Shown here piece by piece: positions 30,531-40,233 of a stretch of 64,000 nucleotides of DNA. Source of the DNA: Emiliania huxleyi CCMP1516 (taxonomy: Eukaryota; Haptophyta; Isochrysidales; Noelaerhabdaceae); the NCBI RefSeq assembly GCF_000372725.1, contig NW_005200793.1, positions 112,730-176,729 of the forward strand. The letters run 5' to 3'. The translations under genes were made by a program, and so were the position numbers. The notes under the pieces were generated by a model. It was not told the origin of the DNA. It saw only the letters and a list, made by a program, of their open reading frames with translations, and made no database searches. Numbering within the stretch: the first letter of the stretch is position 1; the number at the start of each line of letters is the position of its first letter.

Positions 30531-30760
30531 TTGACGGAAATCCGGGGACGCGACCCACTTCGCCACAGACGGTCCCGCGCCTCGCCGCTATGACGGGCAC
30601 ACGCCCCGCACCGTCCGCTGTGTGCCCGTCTTTGTCCGGAGTGAATACTCCAACGCGCTCGTCGGTGACGGCGTCCCCGGATTTCGCCGCGCTCGGCGAA
30701 CCTCGACAGCGCTTTCGGTGGCATGCAGCTCTTTGCGACAGAAGCCTGGAGAGCAGCTCC
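30531..30760 (+). repeat. 230-bp dispersed repeat, copy 2
   Basis: Second copy of the repeat at 3343-3576, in the same orientation, beginning right after the ubiquitin pseudogene. Confidence 0.85.
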
Positions 30761-31173
30761 TCTGCTGCTCACACACTCTGCACAGTTGACACAGCCTACT
30801 GTGCGGCTGCCACAGCTGTGACAGCGATGGGCTCGCCCTCATTGGCCCTCAGTCACTTGTGCTGCGGCTTGTGTGAGCGACACTGCTCGGCGACTGCCGG
30901 CACACTGTGAGACCATGGGTGTGAGGTTAAACCACGCTACCAGCGCTTGGTCACATCGGCCCCGAGGTCAGATCCATCTACTCTGTTGATGACAAGACTT
31001 GTCTACCGGCTGGAGCCGAGCAGGAGGGCCCGGCGCACAACCCCTTGGTCAACTCACCCTCCACACCCCGTAATTGGGTGCGACCCCCTGCCTCGCCGGA
31101 CGTGACACCGACCGCGCCACTCCTCGCTTGAGGAGCGGCGTCAAGCTAGCTCCAGTGCCCCCCCCCCCCCCTC
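30761..31173. other. No gene seen
   Basis: Mixed sequence with a poly-C run near 31159 and no supported open frame. It is the 3' flank of the RCC1 gene. Confidence 0.4.
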
Positions 31174-32652
31174 TCACTCCCGCGTCCACACCTCGATCTT
31201 CTTCGGCAGCAGCTGGTTCGACAGGTCCTCTCCGTGGCCTAGGCAGCCGCGCTCGCCCTCGCCCCAAGCGAGGATAGCGCCATCGGCGGTGAGGGCGAGG
31301 CTGTGGAGGCTGTGGTTCGTCCCAGCCGACACAGCGACGACGCACTGGCCAGCAAAGGCCTCGACCTTCTTCGGCTGCCGCTGGTCCTGCTCATCGCCGT
31401 GGCCCAACTGGCCATAGGCTCCCCAGCCCCAGCTCCAGACGGCGCCGTCGGCGGTGATGGCGAAGCTGCGGCGATCTCCAGCCGACACAGCCACGACGCG
31501 CTGGCCAGCGAAGGCCTCGATCTTCTTCGGCAGCAGCTGGTTCTGATCGTCACCGTGGCCTAAACGGCCGTGCTCTCCAAGGCCCCAGCTCCAGACACCT
31601 CCGCCAGCGGTGATGGCGAGGCTGTGGTACCCTCCAGCCGACACAGCGACGACGCGCCGCCCAGCAAAAGCCTCGACCTTCTTGGGCAGCAGCTGGTTCT
31701 GCTGATTGCCGTGGCCCAACTGGCCACAGGCTCCATAGCCCCAGCTCCAGACACCTCCGTCGGCGGTGAGGGCGAGGCTGTGGTACCCTCCAGCCGACAC
31801 AGCGATGACGTGCTGGCCAGCCAAGGCCTCGACCTTCTTGGGCAGCAGCTGGGGCTGCTTGTCGCCGTGGCCCAACTGGCCAAAGTATCCCCAGCCCCAG
31901 CTCCAGACACTGCCGTCGGCGGTGAGGGCGAGGTTGTGCATGGCTCCAGCTGACACAGCGACGACGCGCTGACCCGCAAAGGCCTCGACCGTCTTGGGCT
32001 GCCACTGGTCCTGCTGGTCGCCGTGGCCCAACCGGCCGAGGCTTCCATCGCCCCAGCTCCAGACGCCGTCGGCGGTGAGGGCGAGGCTGTGACTATAGCC
32101 AGCCGAAACACTCACGGCGCGCTCGCCGCCCAGCGCCGACGGGAGGCGGGTCGGCGTGTTGAGCCGCGTCACGCCCCCGCCGTGGCCGAGAAGGCCTGGA
32201 GACTCCCCCCAGTCCTCGTCTTCGTCGTCCTCCTCCTCGCCCTCCGTTGCCGCTGACCCGCACGACGAGAGCCGCCCCTCGCCGTCGATGAAGACGCTGT
32301 GGAAGGCGCCTGCCGCCGCCCTCTCCGGCGGGTTGGCCTCGCACAGCAGCGCAGCGAAGCACAACCACCGCACGGCGCAGCCCTCGCCCTCTGGCTGCGC
32401 CGGCAGCTCGTAGCCGCGCTCTTGCGCCCACAAGCGGATGGCCTCCACCACGAGCGAGGCGTGGAAGAGCAGCGAGACGGCCGCGACGCGAGCGATGTCG
32501 ATGGGGCATTCGAAGCGAGAGAGGGCGCGCGCGAGGAGCTCCGTGGGGAGGTCGAGGAGGCGGATGGGCGTCGGCGTGATCGGCGAGGGAGCGGCGGTGG
32601 TGGTGGCGGCGAGGCGGCGCGAGCGGCGCGAGCGGCACAACGGGGTGGACAT
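31174..32652 (-). CDS. F-box-like/RCC1-repeat protein
   Basis: An uninterrupted 492-aa frame. Residues about 30-75 (IRLLDLPTELLARALSRFECPIDIARVAAVS) match an F-box, which would bind SKP1 of an SCF ubiquitin ligase. From about residue 150 onward lie seven RCC1-type blades with the pattern VVAVSAGxxHSLALTADGxVWSWGxGxxGQLGHGD, enough for a seven-bladed propeller. The blades are very alike at DNA level, so recent internal amplification or gene conversion is likely. Such proteins act as substrate receptors; calling it a Ran exchange factor would overreach. A GAAAAAGAATTTTACAG element directly precedes the start. Confidence 0.88.
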   Translation of the reverse strand: MSTPLCRSRRSRRLAATTTAAPSPITPTPIRLLDLPTELLARALSRFECPIDIARVAAVSLLFHASLVVEAIRLWAQERGYELPAQPEGEGCAVRWLCFAALLCEANPPERAAAGAFHSVFIDGEGRLSSCGSAATEGEEEDDEDEDWGESPGLLGHGGGVTRLNTPTRLPSALGGERAVSVSAGYSHSLALTADGVWSWGDGSLGRLGHGDQQDQWQPKTVEAFAGQRVVAVSAGAMHNLALTADGSVWSWGWGYFGQLGHGDKQPQLLPKKVEALAGQHVIAVSAGGYHSLALTADGGVWSWGYGACGQLGHGNQQNQLLPKKVEAFAGRRVVAVSAGGYHSLAITAGGGVWSWGLGEHGRLGHGDDQNQLLPKKIEAFAGQRVVAVSAGDRRSFAITADGAVWSWGWGAYGQLGHGDEQDQRQPKKVEAFAGQCVVAVSAGTNHSLHSLALTADGAILAWGEGERGCLGHGEDLSNQLLPKKIEVWTRE

Positions 32653-33069
32653 CGCGTGAAAAAGAATTTTACAGTCCTAGGACCCCTCTCGCACGACACC
32701 GGGTACGGGACTGGCACTACAAAGGACACAGCAGACGGCCCCCTCAGGGGCCATCGTCATCGAACAAGTCGATCTCTGCACGATTTAGCCCTCCCGAGCC
32801 GTAATCCTCCCCAAAGGGAGCGAGCTCCGCGCGCGCTCCTCGCGCGGTCCTCCTTGGCGCGCCCCTTCGCCGCCCGCCGGCGGCGGTTGTTCGCGTCCGC
32901 CTCTCCCACGCCTTCCTCCGCCTTGAGGAATTTGAGCCTCCATGAAAAAGAATTTTACAACGAAACTCCCTCGCACAACACTGGGCACGGGACTGGCGCG
33001 CACTGGCACTAACACAGGTACACCACGGAGCCGAGTGACGACGCTGATCGCGTTGTCCTTCCTCCCTCA
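32653..33069 (+). repeat. Two copies of the GAAAAAGAATTTTACA dispersed element
   Basis: Copies at 32656-32728 and 32942-33020 share GAAAAAGAATTTTACA, a CTCGCACrACAC block and GGGnACGGGACTGGC; relatives lie at 6169-6366 and 51513-51545. They fill the gap between two minus-strand genes and may carry promoter elements. No protein gene is seen. Confidence 0.65.
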
Positions 33070-35991
33070 TCACGCACGGCCTGCCTGGATGTTCTCCCGG
33101 ATCCAGGACAGCGCGTCCTCCTCTCGCCGCAGCGCCTCAGCCGCCCCAGACATGAGGGCGCGCTGGGACTGCGCTCGATGCACCGCCAGGCCGCTGACGC
33201 CAGCAGCTGCGGCGCGCGCCAGCGCCGTCTCGAGCGCGCGAAGCGCCTTGACGGCGGATGGGCTGGACTCGCTGTCCGGCTCCGCCGTCGCCACCGCGGC
33301 ATCGGCGGTGGCCGAACTCAGGCCGAACGTCGCGGCGGAGCGCTCAACCTGCACCCTGAGCGCGGACAGCGTCGACACCGCAGCCTCGTGCTCCACAATC
33401 ACGGCGGACTTGACCGGCTCGGCGCGGCGCAGCGCGGCCTTGGTAGCGAGGCGGAGCAGTGAGGCGGGATGGCGAGGCGGAGCAGTGAGGCGGGATGGCG
33501 AGGCGGGGCAGCCAGGCGTGGCTGTGAGGCGGAGGCGTGTGGCAAAGAAGGGGGGAGAGGGGAGGGGAGAAGAATCTCCTCGTGCAGGAACGGAGGCGGG
33601 AGGCCGGGAGACGGGGAGGGAGAGGGCCGACGAGTGTCGCGCCTCAATCTGAGTGGGGTCGCCGGAGCGGCTGGAGCCCTCCAGCGCGAGGCGCGCCTCC
33701 GCAGCCTCCGCGTCGAACCTGGCAGACGCCTCCTCTAGCTCGCGCAGCGTCGCCTTCGCAGCCGCCACCTCCGCGGCCGGCAGCGAGGCGGCCACCGCGG
33801 CATCGAGCGCGGCGGCGAGAGGCGCGAGGCACGCGAGGTCTCTGAGGGGGTGGCCACGCGACGCCGCGGCGCGCAGCGCCTCCCGCGCCGCAAGCAGCGC
33901 CGTGGACAGCTGCGCTCGGGCCTCGCTTGCCGCCTCTGCGGCGTCGCGCCCCTCGAGCCAGCTCTGGGCAAAGCGCACCGCGTCCTCGTCCACGCCCACA
34001 GCGAGGGCGGCCCGCAGCGCCGCCCGCACTGCCGTGCTCCCCGCCGGGGGGAGGGAGGACGCCTCGTCACGTGCCTAGTCTCGGCTGATCTCGGCTGATC
34101 TCGCCATCCGCAGTGAATCCACGCGGGCACGGAAAGGACGCCGCGGCGTGGGCGGTGCGTAGCCTCGCCAACGCCTCGGCGCGCGCGGCGGCGAAGCTCA
34201 CCAGCCGGGCGTGTAGCGATGTCGCCGCCGCCTGCGCGGACGCGAGCTGCTGCTGCGTCGCCCCCGCCGCCACCGCCACCGCCGCTGTCGTCTCGATGCG
34301 CCCCAGCAGCGGCGCCACCTCGTCCGCCGGCGCGCTGTCCGCGCCATCGGCCAACTCCCGCAGCTGCACCAGGGCTGCCGCGAGCTCGTGCGGGCGCCGC
34401 GTGCCTGCTGCGGCAGCGAGGCGGAGCTGGACCAGGTAGGAACGCGCCGCCTTCAGGTCACGACGACCTGCGGCACGGACAGGGTCAAGTGAACGCCTCT
34501 GCACAAAGGGGAGGCAAGCAGGCGGCTACACACTCGGAGGGGAAGCACGAGCCCCAAGGCGTTCGAAGTGCAACTCAGACCGGGTGCGCCACAAAGTGCG
34601 GGAGATGACCCGAGATTGCTCAAGGGCGGGAGATGACCCGAGATTGCTCAAGGGCGGGAGATGAACCGAGATTGCTCAAGGGCCCGCGCGGACCTTGCTC
34701 GCTGCTCGCCAAAACCGGCCCGAACTGCTCGAGAGAAGCGGCGAGCACCGCAGCCTGCTGGGAGGCGCATGCCGACTGGAGGGCCTCCGTCGCCTACTCA
34801 CACAGTCGCAGGTGTGGAGAGACGCCGTTCCCAAGCGCACGCCGTATGGAGGGCCGCCGCCGCCTCTGCCGCAGCCACGGCCTTCAGACGCTCCGCCTCG
34901 GCCTGCTCCTCGCGCCTCCCCGACCGATCCGGCGCATCAGAGCCGACAGAGCCGAGCGACCGCCGACCAAACGAGATGGAGCAGGAGGAGACGCTGCTGC
35001 ACGTGGCAGAGCGCGGCGGGGGCGGGGGCAGCCCCGCGGTCTCCGGTGCGTATGGCGCGTCGATGGCACCCCCGGGCAGCTCTGCCAGCCGAGGTAGCGG
35101 TGGAGGCATCGCCGGAGGCGTCGTCGGCGGCACCGGCGCCGGCGGCGCGTCGACGAAAGCGTCGCCGGCGGCATTGCCCGACATCACCTCTGTCAGCCGA
35201 GGGAGCGGTGAGGGCCGGCCCCCCGCCTCGTGCCCCGCGTCTGCAGGATCGGAGACCGAGTGTGCGGCCGGCTCGTCGCTCGACAGCCGGCAAGAAGACG
35301 CGCCGGCGGAGCTGGGGACACCAGAGGAGCGAATCCAGTTGGCCTCCTCATTGCGGGTGTTCCACGCGTAGACTCCGCCAGTGGCGCAGTCCTGGACCAC
35401 GACGTAGTCCGGCGTTGCACTGTCCGCGGTGGCACGACCCGCCCGCGTCGTGGCCGCGAGTACGCGGACCCTCCCGGAGGCGAGGCAGTTGATGCCCTCG
35501 CACCAGCGCTGCCGGCTGCTGGCGTGCGCGCTGAAGAAGAGCATGCGCCGCTCAAGGACGACCTGGAAGCATTGAGAAGTTTCGGCGGTGCCCTCAAAGC
35601 AGGACGTGAAGATCTCGTCATCGGCCCGCACGATGTCGCCGCGCTTCGACTCCCACAGCAGAACGGCGCCCGCAGCGCCGCCGTCCTTGCTGGCCACCTT
35701 GATAAACCGATCGTGCGTCCCAGCGCGGCCGCCCTTGCGCCACTTTGACAAGTGCCCGCCGCGCACCACAAAGGCGGCAGCAAGCAGCGTAGCCTCGACG
35801 TCGGCGCTGCCCAAATCGCACACTGTCCAGAACCGCAGCCGCTGGAGATCCGGGCGGCGGCCGACGAGGGCCTCGAACTCAGGTGGGAGTGGCTCGAAGG
35901 TCTCGGGCAACATGACAAAAATGGGTAAAACCTGAGTTCGGTGCGGCCGAAAGCCGGTCGACCACTGTGTTTTACGGGTTTTCTTCTGCAT
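33070..35991 (-). CDS. PH-like/WW-like/coiled-coil protein, five exons
   Basis: Exons 35991-34864, 34793-34694, 34467-34148, 34074-33643 and 33438-33070 close in phase to 782 aa. A PH-type fold is suggested by GGHLSKWRKGGRAGTHDRFIKV...LLWESKRGD...FQVVLERRMLFFSAHASSRQRWCEGI. A WW-like segment follows (VVVQDCATGGVYAWNTRNEEANWI). The middle is Pro/Ser-rich, and the last ~350 residues are Ala/Glu/Leu/Arg-rich helices, probably coiled coil. PH domains bind phosphoinositides or proteins and WW domains bind Pro motifs, so an adaptor at a membrane is plausible. Intron 1 (34794-34863) is introner-like; intron 2 holds a 28-bp tandem repeat; intron 4 holds GGCGAGGCGGAGCAGTGAG repeats. Met at 35913 is an alternative start. 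Confidence 0.7.
34075..34147 (-). repeat. Intron with GAGATCAGCC microrepeat
   Basis: 73-nt intron ending GAGATCAGCCGAGACTAG on the minus strand. GCGTCC near its 5' end is shared with the downstream exon. Confidence 0.65.
34609..34690 (+). repeat. Three tandem units of about 28 bp (GGGAGATGACCCGAGATTG...)
   Basis: Three nearly identical units containing CCGAGATTGCTCAAGGGC inside intron 2 (34468-34693) of the PH/WW gene. The motif belongs to the CCGAGAT microrepeat class seen in other introns of the window. Confidence 0.9.
34794..34863 (-). repeat. Introner-like intron, hairpin-type core
   Basis: 70-nt GC-AG intron. About 33 nt starting GCGGCGGCGGCCCTCCATAC are copied as the next exon (GCGACGGAGGCCCTCCAGTC). 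The core GGGAACGGCGTCTCTCCACA is the same family as in the NLR/channel gene. Confidence 0.88.
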
Positions 35992-36408
35992 CTGATAGTA
36001 CTAGCACGCGCCAGTTCGCACCTGTGTCGAGCCTGTCTGCTGTGAGAGAGAGTTCTTTTGTTTAAATTCTTCTGCATCGGGCGAGAGTACAACGGCGGCC
36101 CGCACGCCGAGGTGCTACGCCGGAGCAACAAGAATGTGCCCGTCCCGACAGCGAGAGACATGCGGAGAGAGAGAGATTTTTAGCAATACATATATTGACA
36201 TGCGAGAGAGAGAGATTTTTATTAACCAACACTCTTCGACATGCGTGTGGCACGGGACAAGGCGCTCGGAAGCCTCCCCACGAGTGTACGTGAAGCCGGG
36301 CGGGGGAGAGCGCGAGTGGAAACGGATACTTGCTGAGACTCTTGAAGAGACGGATGAGACGTGTATGCTATGTGAGGACGCGATCACATCGAACCAGGTT
36401 GCTCTCAG
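35992..36408 (+). other. Low-complexity leader before the RT fragment
   Basis: Two direct copies of GAGAGAGAGATTTTT (36170s and 36206-36222) and two of TTCTTCTGCATC occur. An open frame 36134-36412 ends ETCMLCEDAITSNQVALR, which could be the tail of an upstream retroelement ORF. Nothing else is supported. Confidence 0.4.
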
Positions 36409-37281
36409 GTGAGGAGTGTCCTGCGAGGAAGCGTGATAGGGTGGCTCGACAAGAATGTCGGAGAGTGTTTTGTTACGTGCCCCGTCACGTACGAGAAGAC
36501 GCTGGACGCGCTCTTCGACACCTCAAACGGCAACTATACGCGTGTGTATCCGCTAAAGGACACGGCATATAAGAGGAAGAAGCATGGAGCTGAGGAGCTG
36601 CTCAAGCATATGACGACGGAGGATCGGTCGCGGGTACGGGCGAACCAGCTGAGTACGGACGGAACGCTCGACGCGACGCGATGGTTCTACAGAAAGAAGG
36701 GATGGCATAAGATCACCAAATTCGATAGCAAAGGAAGGGTAACTGCGCCGTACGCGCTGTATAAGGCAAAGAATGTGACTGACTCGGCAGTACGAGCTCG
36801 GAAGCTGCACAAAGCGAGACCGATCACACCGTACGCGAAACACCCGATGGCGAAGCTCTTGAGCCTCGTGGGCCGGGCGTGGAGTTTCGCACTGCGGCAC
36901 CTGAAGGGTGAGCACTTCATTCAGCATGATTGCCAAAGTGTGCCCCAAATGCTGAGAGAGGCGGCCGAGGCGCTCCGAGGGAAGGGCGAACTTAGCTACG
37001 AGATTAACGACGTCGACAGCTGTTACCCAAGCATGCCGAAGGAAGCGATGCGGGTAGCGATGAGGGACATTCTAGGCGATGTGCGCAAGAATCTGCCGCC
37101 GGGCGCGGGAGAGGACCCGAAAATACTTGTGCCTAAAAGAGGCAAAAAGAAGTGCTCGTGGGCGCAGCAAGGAGAGGTGTGGGGACACGCATCGATTAGC
37201 TTCTCGACGATGCAGAGGCCATCGTTTCACAGTGGCCGCCGCAGCGCTTTCGCCTTTTGCGGCGGCGATACTCGACTGTAG
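36409..37281 (+). mobile_element. Reverse-transcriptase-like retroelement fragment
   Basis: A 290-aa frame with KARPITPYAKHPMAKLLSLVGRAWSFALRHLK followed by ELSYEINDVDSCYPSMPKEAM, the order seen at the fingers and first palm motif (D in VDSCYPSM) of reverse transcriptases. The YxDD motif and thumb are absent because the frame ends in unrelated sequence near 37280. It is a 3'-truncated copy; the RT class (non-LTR or other) cannot be told. The frame abuts the tail of the minus-strand gene at 37290, so the insertion may have removed that gene's end. Codon use is less GC-biased than in neighbouring genes. Confidence 0.55.
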
Positions 37282-37289
37282 GACCCCCA

Positions 37290-38498
37290 TTAGCACAGGC
37301 ATGGCTGAGCCGAGAAAAGGATTTGCCGAACGCGCCGGCAGTGGTCACACTTGTCGCTGCCGACGGAGCCCGAGGCCAAGCTGCCATCGCCGAGGATAAA
37401 ACGAGAACCGTTGGGTGTCGGGAATGGGAAGTGACTGTGCGAGCGAAGACGTCGCTGCGTCGCTGGCACTGCGGCCGCGGTCATACTCAGCCATCGGTCG
37501 ACGCTCTTGGCGGAACGCACGAGGATCGCTTCATCTTGCCAGCAGCTCTGCCGCGCCATAACGTGAAGCAGCTTGCCGGCCGTGTGGAGCGCATCGCCGA
37601 GCTGAGAGAGGAACCGCGCGTAGGCCATAGAGTCGTCTGTTGTCGGCAGGAGACCGCCGCACGAGCGCCCACGCTCGTCAGGGCAGCAGAGCTCGAGATC
37701 AAATGTGACGCCATGGGCGCCGCGCTTGACTACCGCAGAGACTAGCTTGGAGATGAACGCCTCGCGCTGAGAGATCATGCTACGCAGCATGTAGAGCCCG
37801 AAACCGCCGTTGTAATACGGGTCCTCCACCGCACTCATGTCATTGTACACGGCCGCGAAGGTTGTCGTCGTGGGAGCGATTCTCGAGAGAAGCTCCTCAG
37901 GCGATTCGTCCCCCTTCCACTCGCACATCCGATAGGCCGAACCGTCCACCGTGCTGTTGTCGCCACACACACCAAGCGAGCCGTCGAGACTCACGTGGTA
38001 TGCAGTCACAGCCACGATGGGGGCGAGACCTTCGGGCGCTTTTTGCAGCCACTTAGGCGGGCACGCAGCCTCGTCGACAGCGACGTGGTCGCACCACAGG
38101 ACGGGCTGCTCCTGAGCGTCCCCTCCCACTTTTGCGCACAGGGCTGCGGCCACGATGGTCGCCATAGACAAGGGTGGGGAATGGGCAGCAGCGGACGCGT
38201 CTCGCGGCCTCCTCGATGGCAGCGGCTGTACCTGCGAGCGGGAGTAGGCAGGCGGTGCGAGGCCGAGGGGGGTGCAGCCGCTCGCGCGGCGCGGCGCATC
38301 GCATGGTAGGGGTGGTGAGGGGGCGGCGGGTTCCGTGAGCGATAGGCGTCGCGGGGGTCTAGGCGTGCAGCTCGCGGCGGCATAGTCGGGCGCAATGCGG
38401 CGCGGCAAGCGCGAGCGGACGAGGAAAGTGCGTGGTGTGCCTCGTGTGGATGTCAGGCAAAGGCCGTCGGGGGAATGTGGGGTACTATTTTCAATCAA
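37290..38498 (-). CDS. Unknown TIM-barrel-like (GH18-type?) protein, probably truncated
   Basis: The open frame covers 402 codons. The credible part starts near MATIVAAALCAKVGGDAQEQP and includes a VVKRGAHGVTFDLELCCPDERGR segment (a beta strand ending in acidic residues, reminiscent of the DxxDxE strand of GH18 barrels) and YARFLSQLGDALHTAGKLLHVM, which reads like the following helix and strand. Cysteines suggest secretion. After VDRWLSM the sequence loses protein character, and the reverse-transcriptase fragment lies next door, so the C-terminal half is probably lost or in another exon. The N-terminal 110 codons are Arg/Pro-rich and may be untranslated. Function uncertain. Confidence 0.45.
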   Translation of the reverse strand: MIENSTPHSPDGLCLTSTRGTPRTFLVRSRLPRRIAPDYAAASCTPRPPRRLSLTEPAAPSPPLPCDAPRRASGCTPLGLAPPAYSRSQVQPLPSRRPRDASAAAHSPPLSMATIVAAALCAKVGGDAQEQPVLWCDHVAVDEAACPPKWLQKAPEGLAPIVAVTAYHVSLDGSLGVCGDNSTVDGSAYRMCEWKGDESPEELLSRIAPTTTTFAAVYNDMSAVEDPYYNGGFGLYMLRSMISQREAFISKLVSAVVKRGAHGVTFDLELCCPDERGRSCGGLLPTTDDSMAYARFLSQLGDALHTAGKLLHVMARQSCWQDEAILVRSAKSVDRWLSMTAAAVPATQRRLRSHSHFPFPTPNGSRFILGDGSLASGSVGSDKCDHCRRVRQILFSAQPCLC

Positions 38499-39545
38499 AA
38501 AGAGCGCCTTCGCACTACTCTATCGAGGTCTCGCGGAGCGCAATTTTTTTTGCTTGCCCCTGTTTTTATGGGAGTTTGTGGCGATCGCGCGACGTAGTCC
38601 CACCGACGATCGTGCCTGGTTTAGCTCAATCACGCCTGGTAGCTGCAGCCTGCTGACTGGGCCTCCATCCGCGTTGATAAAGCCGTCTGTCTGTCTCGAG
38701 AGTCACGTCTCGGGCATTGCCGTGTTCCAACCTCCTCGTCGCCACGCTCGCAGCCTGCCCCACAGCTCCCAGAGATAGTTCCGCCGAAATCCGAGTCGCC
38801 GTGCGAGAGGAGAGTGGGGTGTGTGTTTGTTCGATTTCGAGACTACGGAGGCTTTGGAAAGGAGGTCTGCGGCACCCTGAGGGTTGTCCATTGTTCGCCA
38901 CTTGAGACGGCGAACGAGCTAGCATGCAGGGAGAGCGGCATTGTGCGCACGGAGCGCACGCTACTGCTGCATGTGATGACGCAGATGAGGCCCAGCGCTT
39001 CCATCTGCTAGTGAGGACCCTCGAGGTGGAGGACCTTTGAGGTGAGAGGACCTCCGATGAGGACCTCCAGCTGTGTGCTGGCTGTGTGAGGACCTCTCAA
39101 GTGGCTCGGCCTCTGGGGATTCTGTAATAAGTTGGTTCGTGTTTCTGTGCCAACGAATTCCCGGGTTCTTTTTTCTGGCGGCCGTCTCGCAGAAGCTCCC
39201 TGCTCCCTGCTCCCTGGACCCTGCGAGGGGGCTATCTTTTCCACCACCTCTCTGCATCAATGGTTTATAAATAGATCTAAGTAAGTAAATAGAGCAGACA
39301 TCTCAATGGTTTTATTAGACTAATAACGTACCTAGTTATTAGCATATACCTAATAATTAGCTTGTTATTAGCTTGACTCGCGTTATTAGCCTAATAAGCA
39401 CCGAATACGCGCTGTTATTTGCCTAACAATTAGCTTGTTATTAGCTACTCGCGTTATTAGGTATATGCTACTCAGTAACCAGCCTCCGGTTACTGATTGC
39501 CTCCGGATCGCACGTAAAAAAACCCCTGGACCCTGGAATCGGCAA
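38499..39545. other. No gene; AT-rich hairpin element at 39310-39475
   Basis: The left part is low in coding signal. 39000-39110 has several GAGGACCT repeats. From 39310 the composition turns abruptly AT-rich with repeated TTATTAGC words. Confidence 0.5.
39310..39475. repeat. AT-rich element with 17-bp inverted and direct repeats
   Basis: TAGCATATACCTAATAA at 39340-39356 is the exact reverse complement of 39454-39470. AATTAGCTTGTTATTAGCT occurs twice in direct order, each followed closely by CTCGCGTTATTAG. The base composition is sharply unlike the GC-rich surroundings. Confidence 0.9.
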
Positions 39546-40053
39546 CTACAGCACCCTCAAGTCGGCAACCGAATACCTGGCCATCGCCTCTTCCGCGGTC
39601 AACCACAACTGGTGGGATACGTCTTCGTCGACTTCGACATCTACAGCTTCAGCATGCCGTCTCCGAATGTTCTCACGGCGACGCAGGAGATCATCGCCGA
39701 GACCTTCTTCTTCAACGGTGTGCTGTGAGAGAGGCTTGTATCTTAAGAATTCTTCTTCAACGGACGCTTGGCCGTACCGCTTGCCCAGCATGTGAATAAG
39801 TCTATGCAGCAGCTTGGCGGCGTCGGCGCGGCCGTACTCTGAGCGAGCGTAGGCGGTGGCCGCCTCTTCGGCGGTGGCGAAGTAGCCGAGGTGGACTTGC
39901 TTGCCGCCATCCGGCACCTGCACCTGCGCGTGGAACTTCTTCTCGCTGCGTGCGGCTGTAGCTCACGTTCTTGTAGCCAGTCGTGCTCCTCTTGTTGATG
40001 GCTGGGATCAACACGAGGCGCTCGGAAGCCGGTGGCTTGATGAGCGGCGCCAT
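39546..40053 (-). pseudogene. AP2/ERF-type DNA-binding protein with frameshift
   Basis: Starting at ATG 40053, NKRSTTGYKNVSYS begins an AP2 domain; a +1 shift follows within about 20 nt (CGCACGCAGCG looks like a 4-nt duplication). QVQVPDGGKQVHLGYFATAEEAATAYARSEYG, the rest of the domain, resumes in the next frame and runs to the stop at 39546. AP2 domains bind GC-rich promoter motifs. With only one base step needed, this may be a young pseudogene, a sequence error, or an unusual tiny intron. The downstream 80 residues are acidic and unrecognised. Confidence 0.65.
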
Positions 40054-40233
40054 GGCCAACAAAAAAAGAATTGTAGTGATAAAAACGAATTGCGGTTTTC
40101 GGATCGTACTCGTCGATAACAAAACAATAGCCGCACGCGGCGGGCGCCGCCGACGCCGCCGTGAAACGCACGTGTGCCGGACCAAAGTCGCGAAAGTGAG
40201 CAGACAGGAGGCCGCCTTATCACTCCCCGCTAC

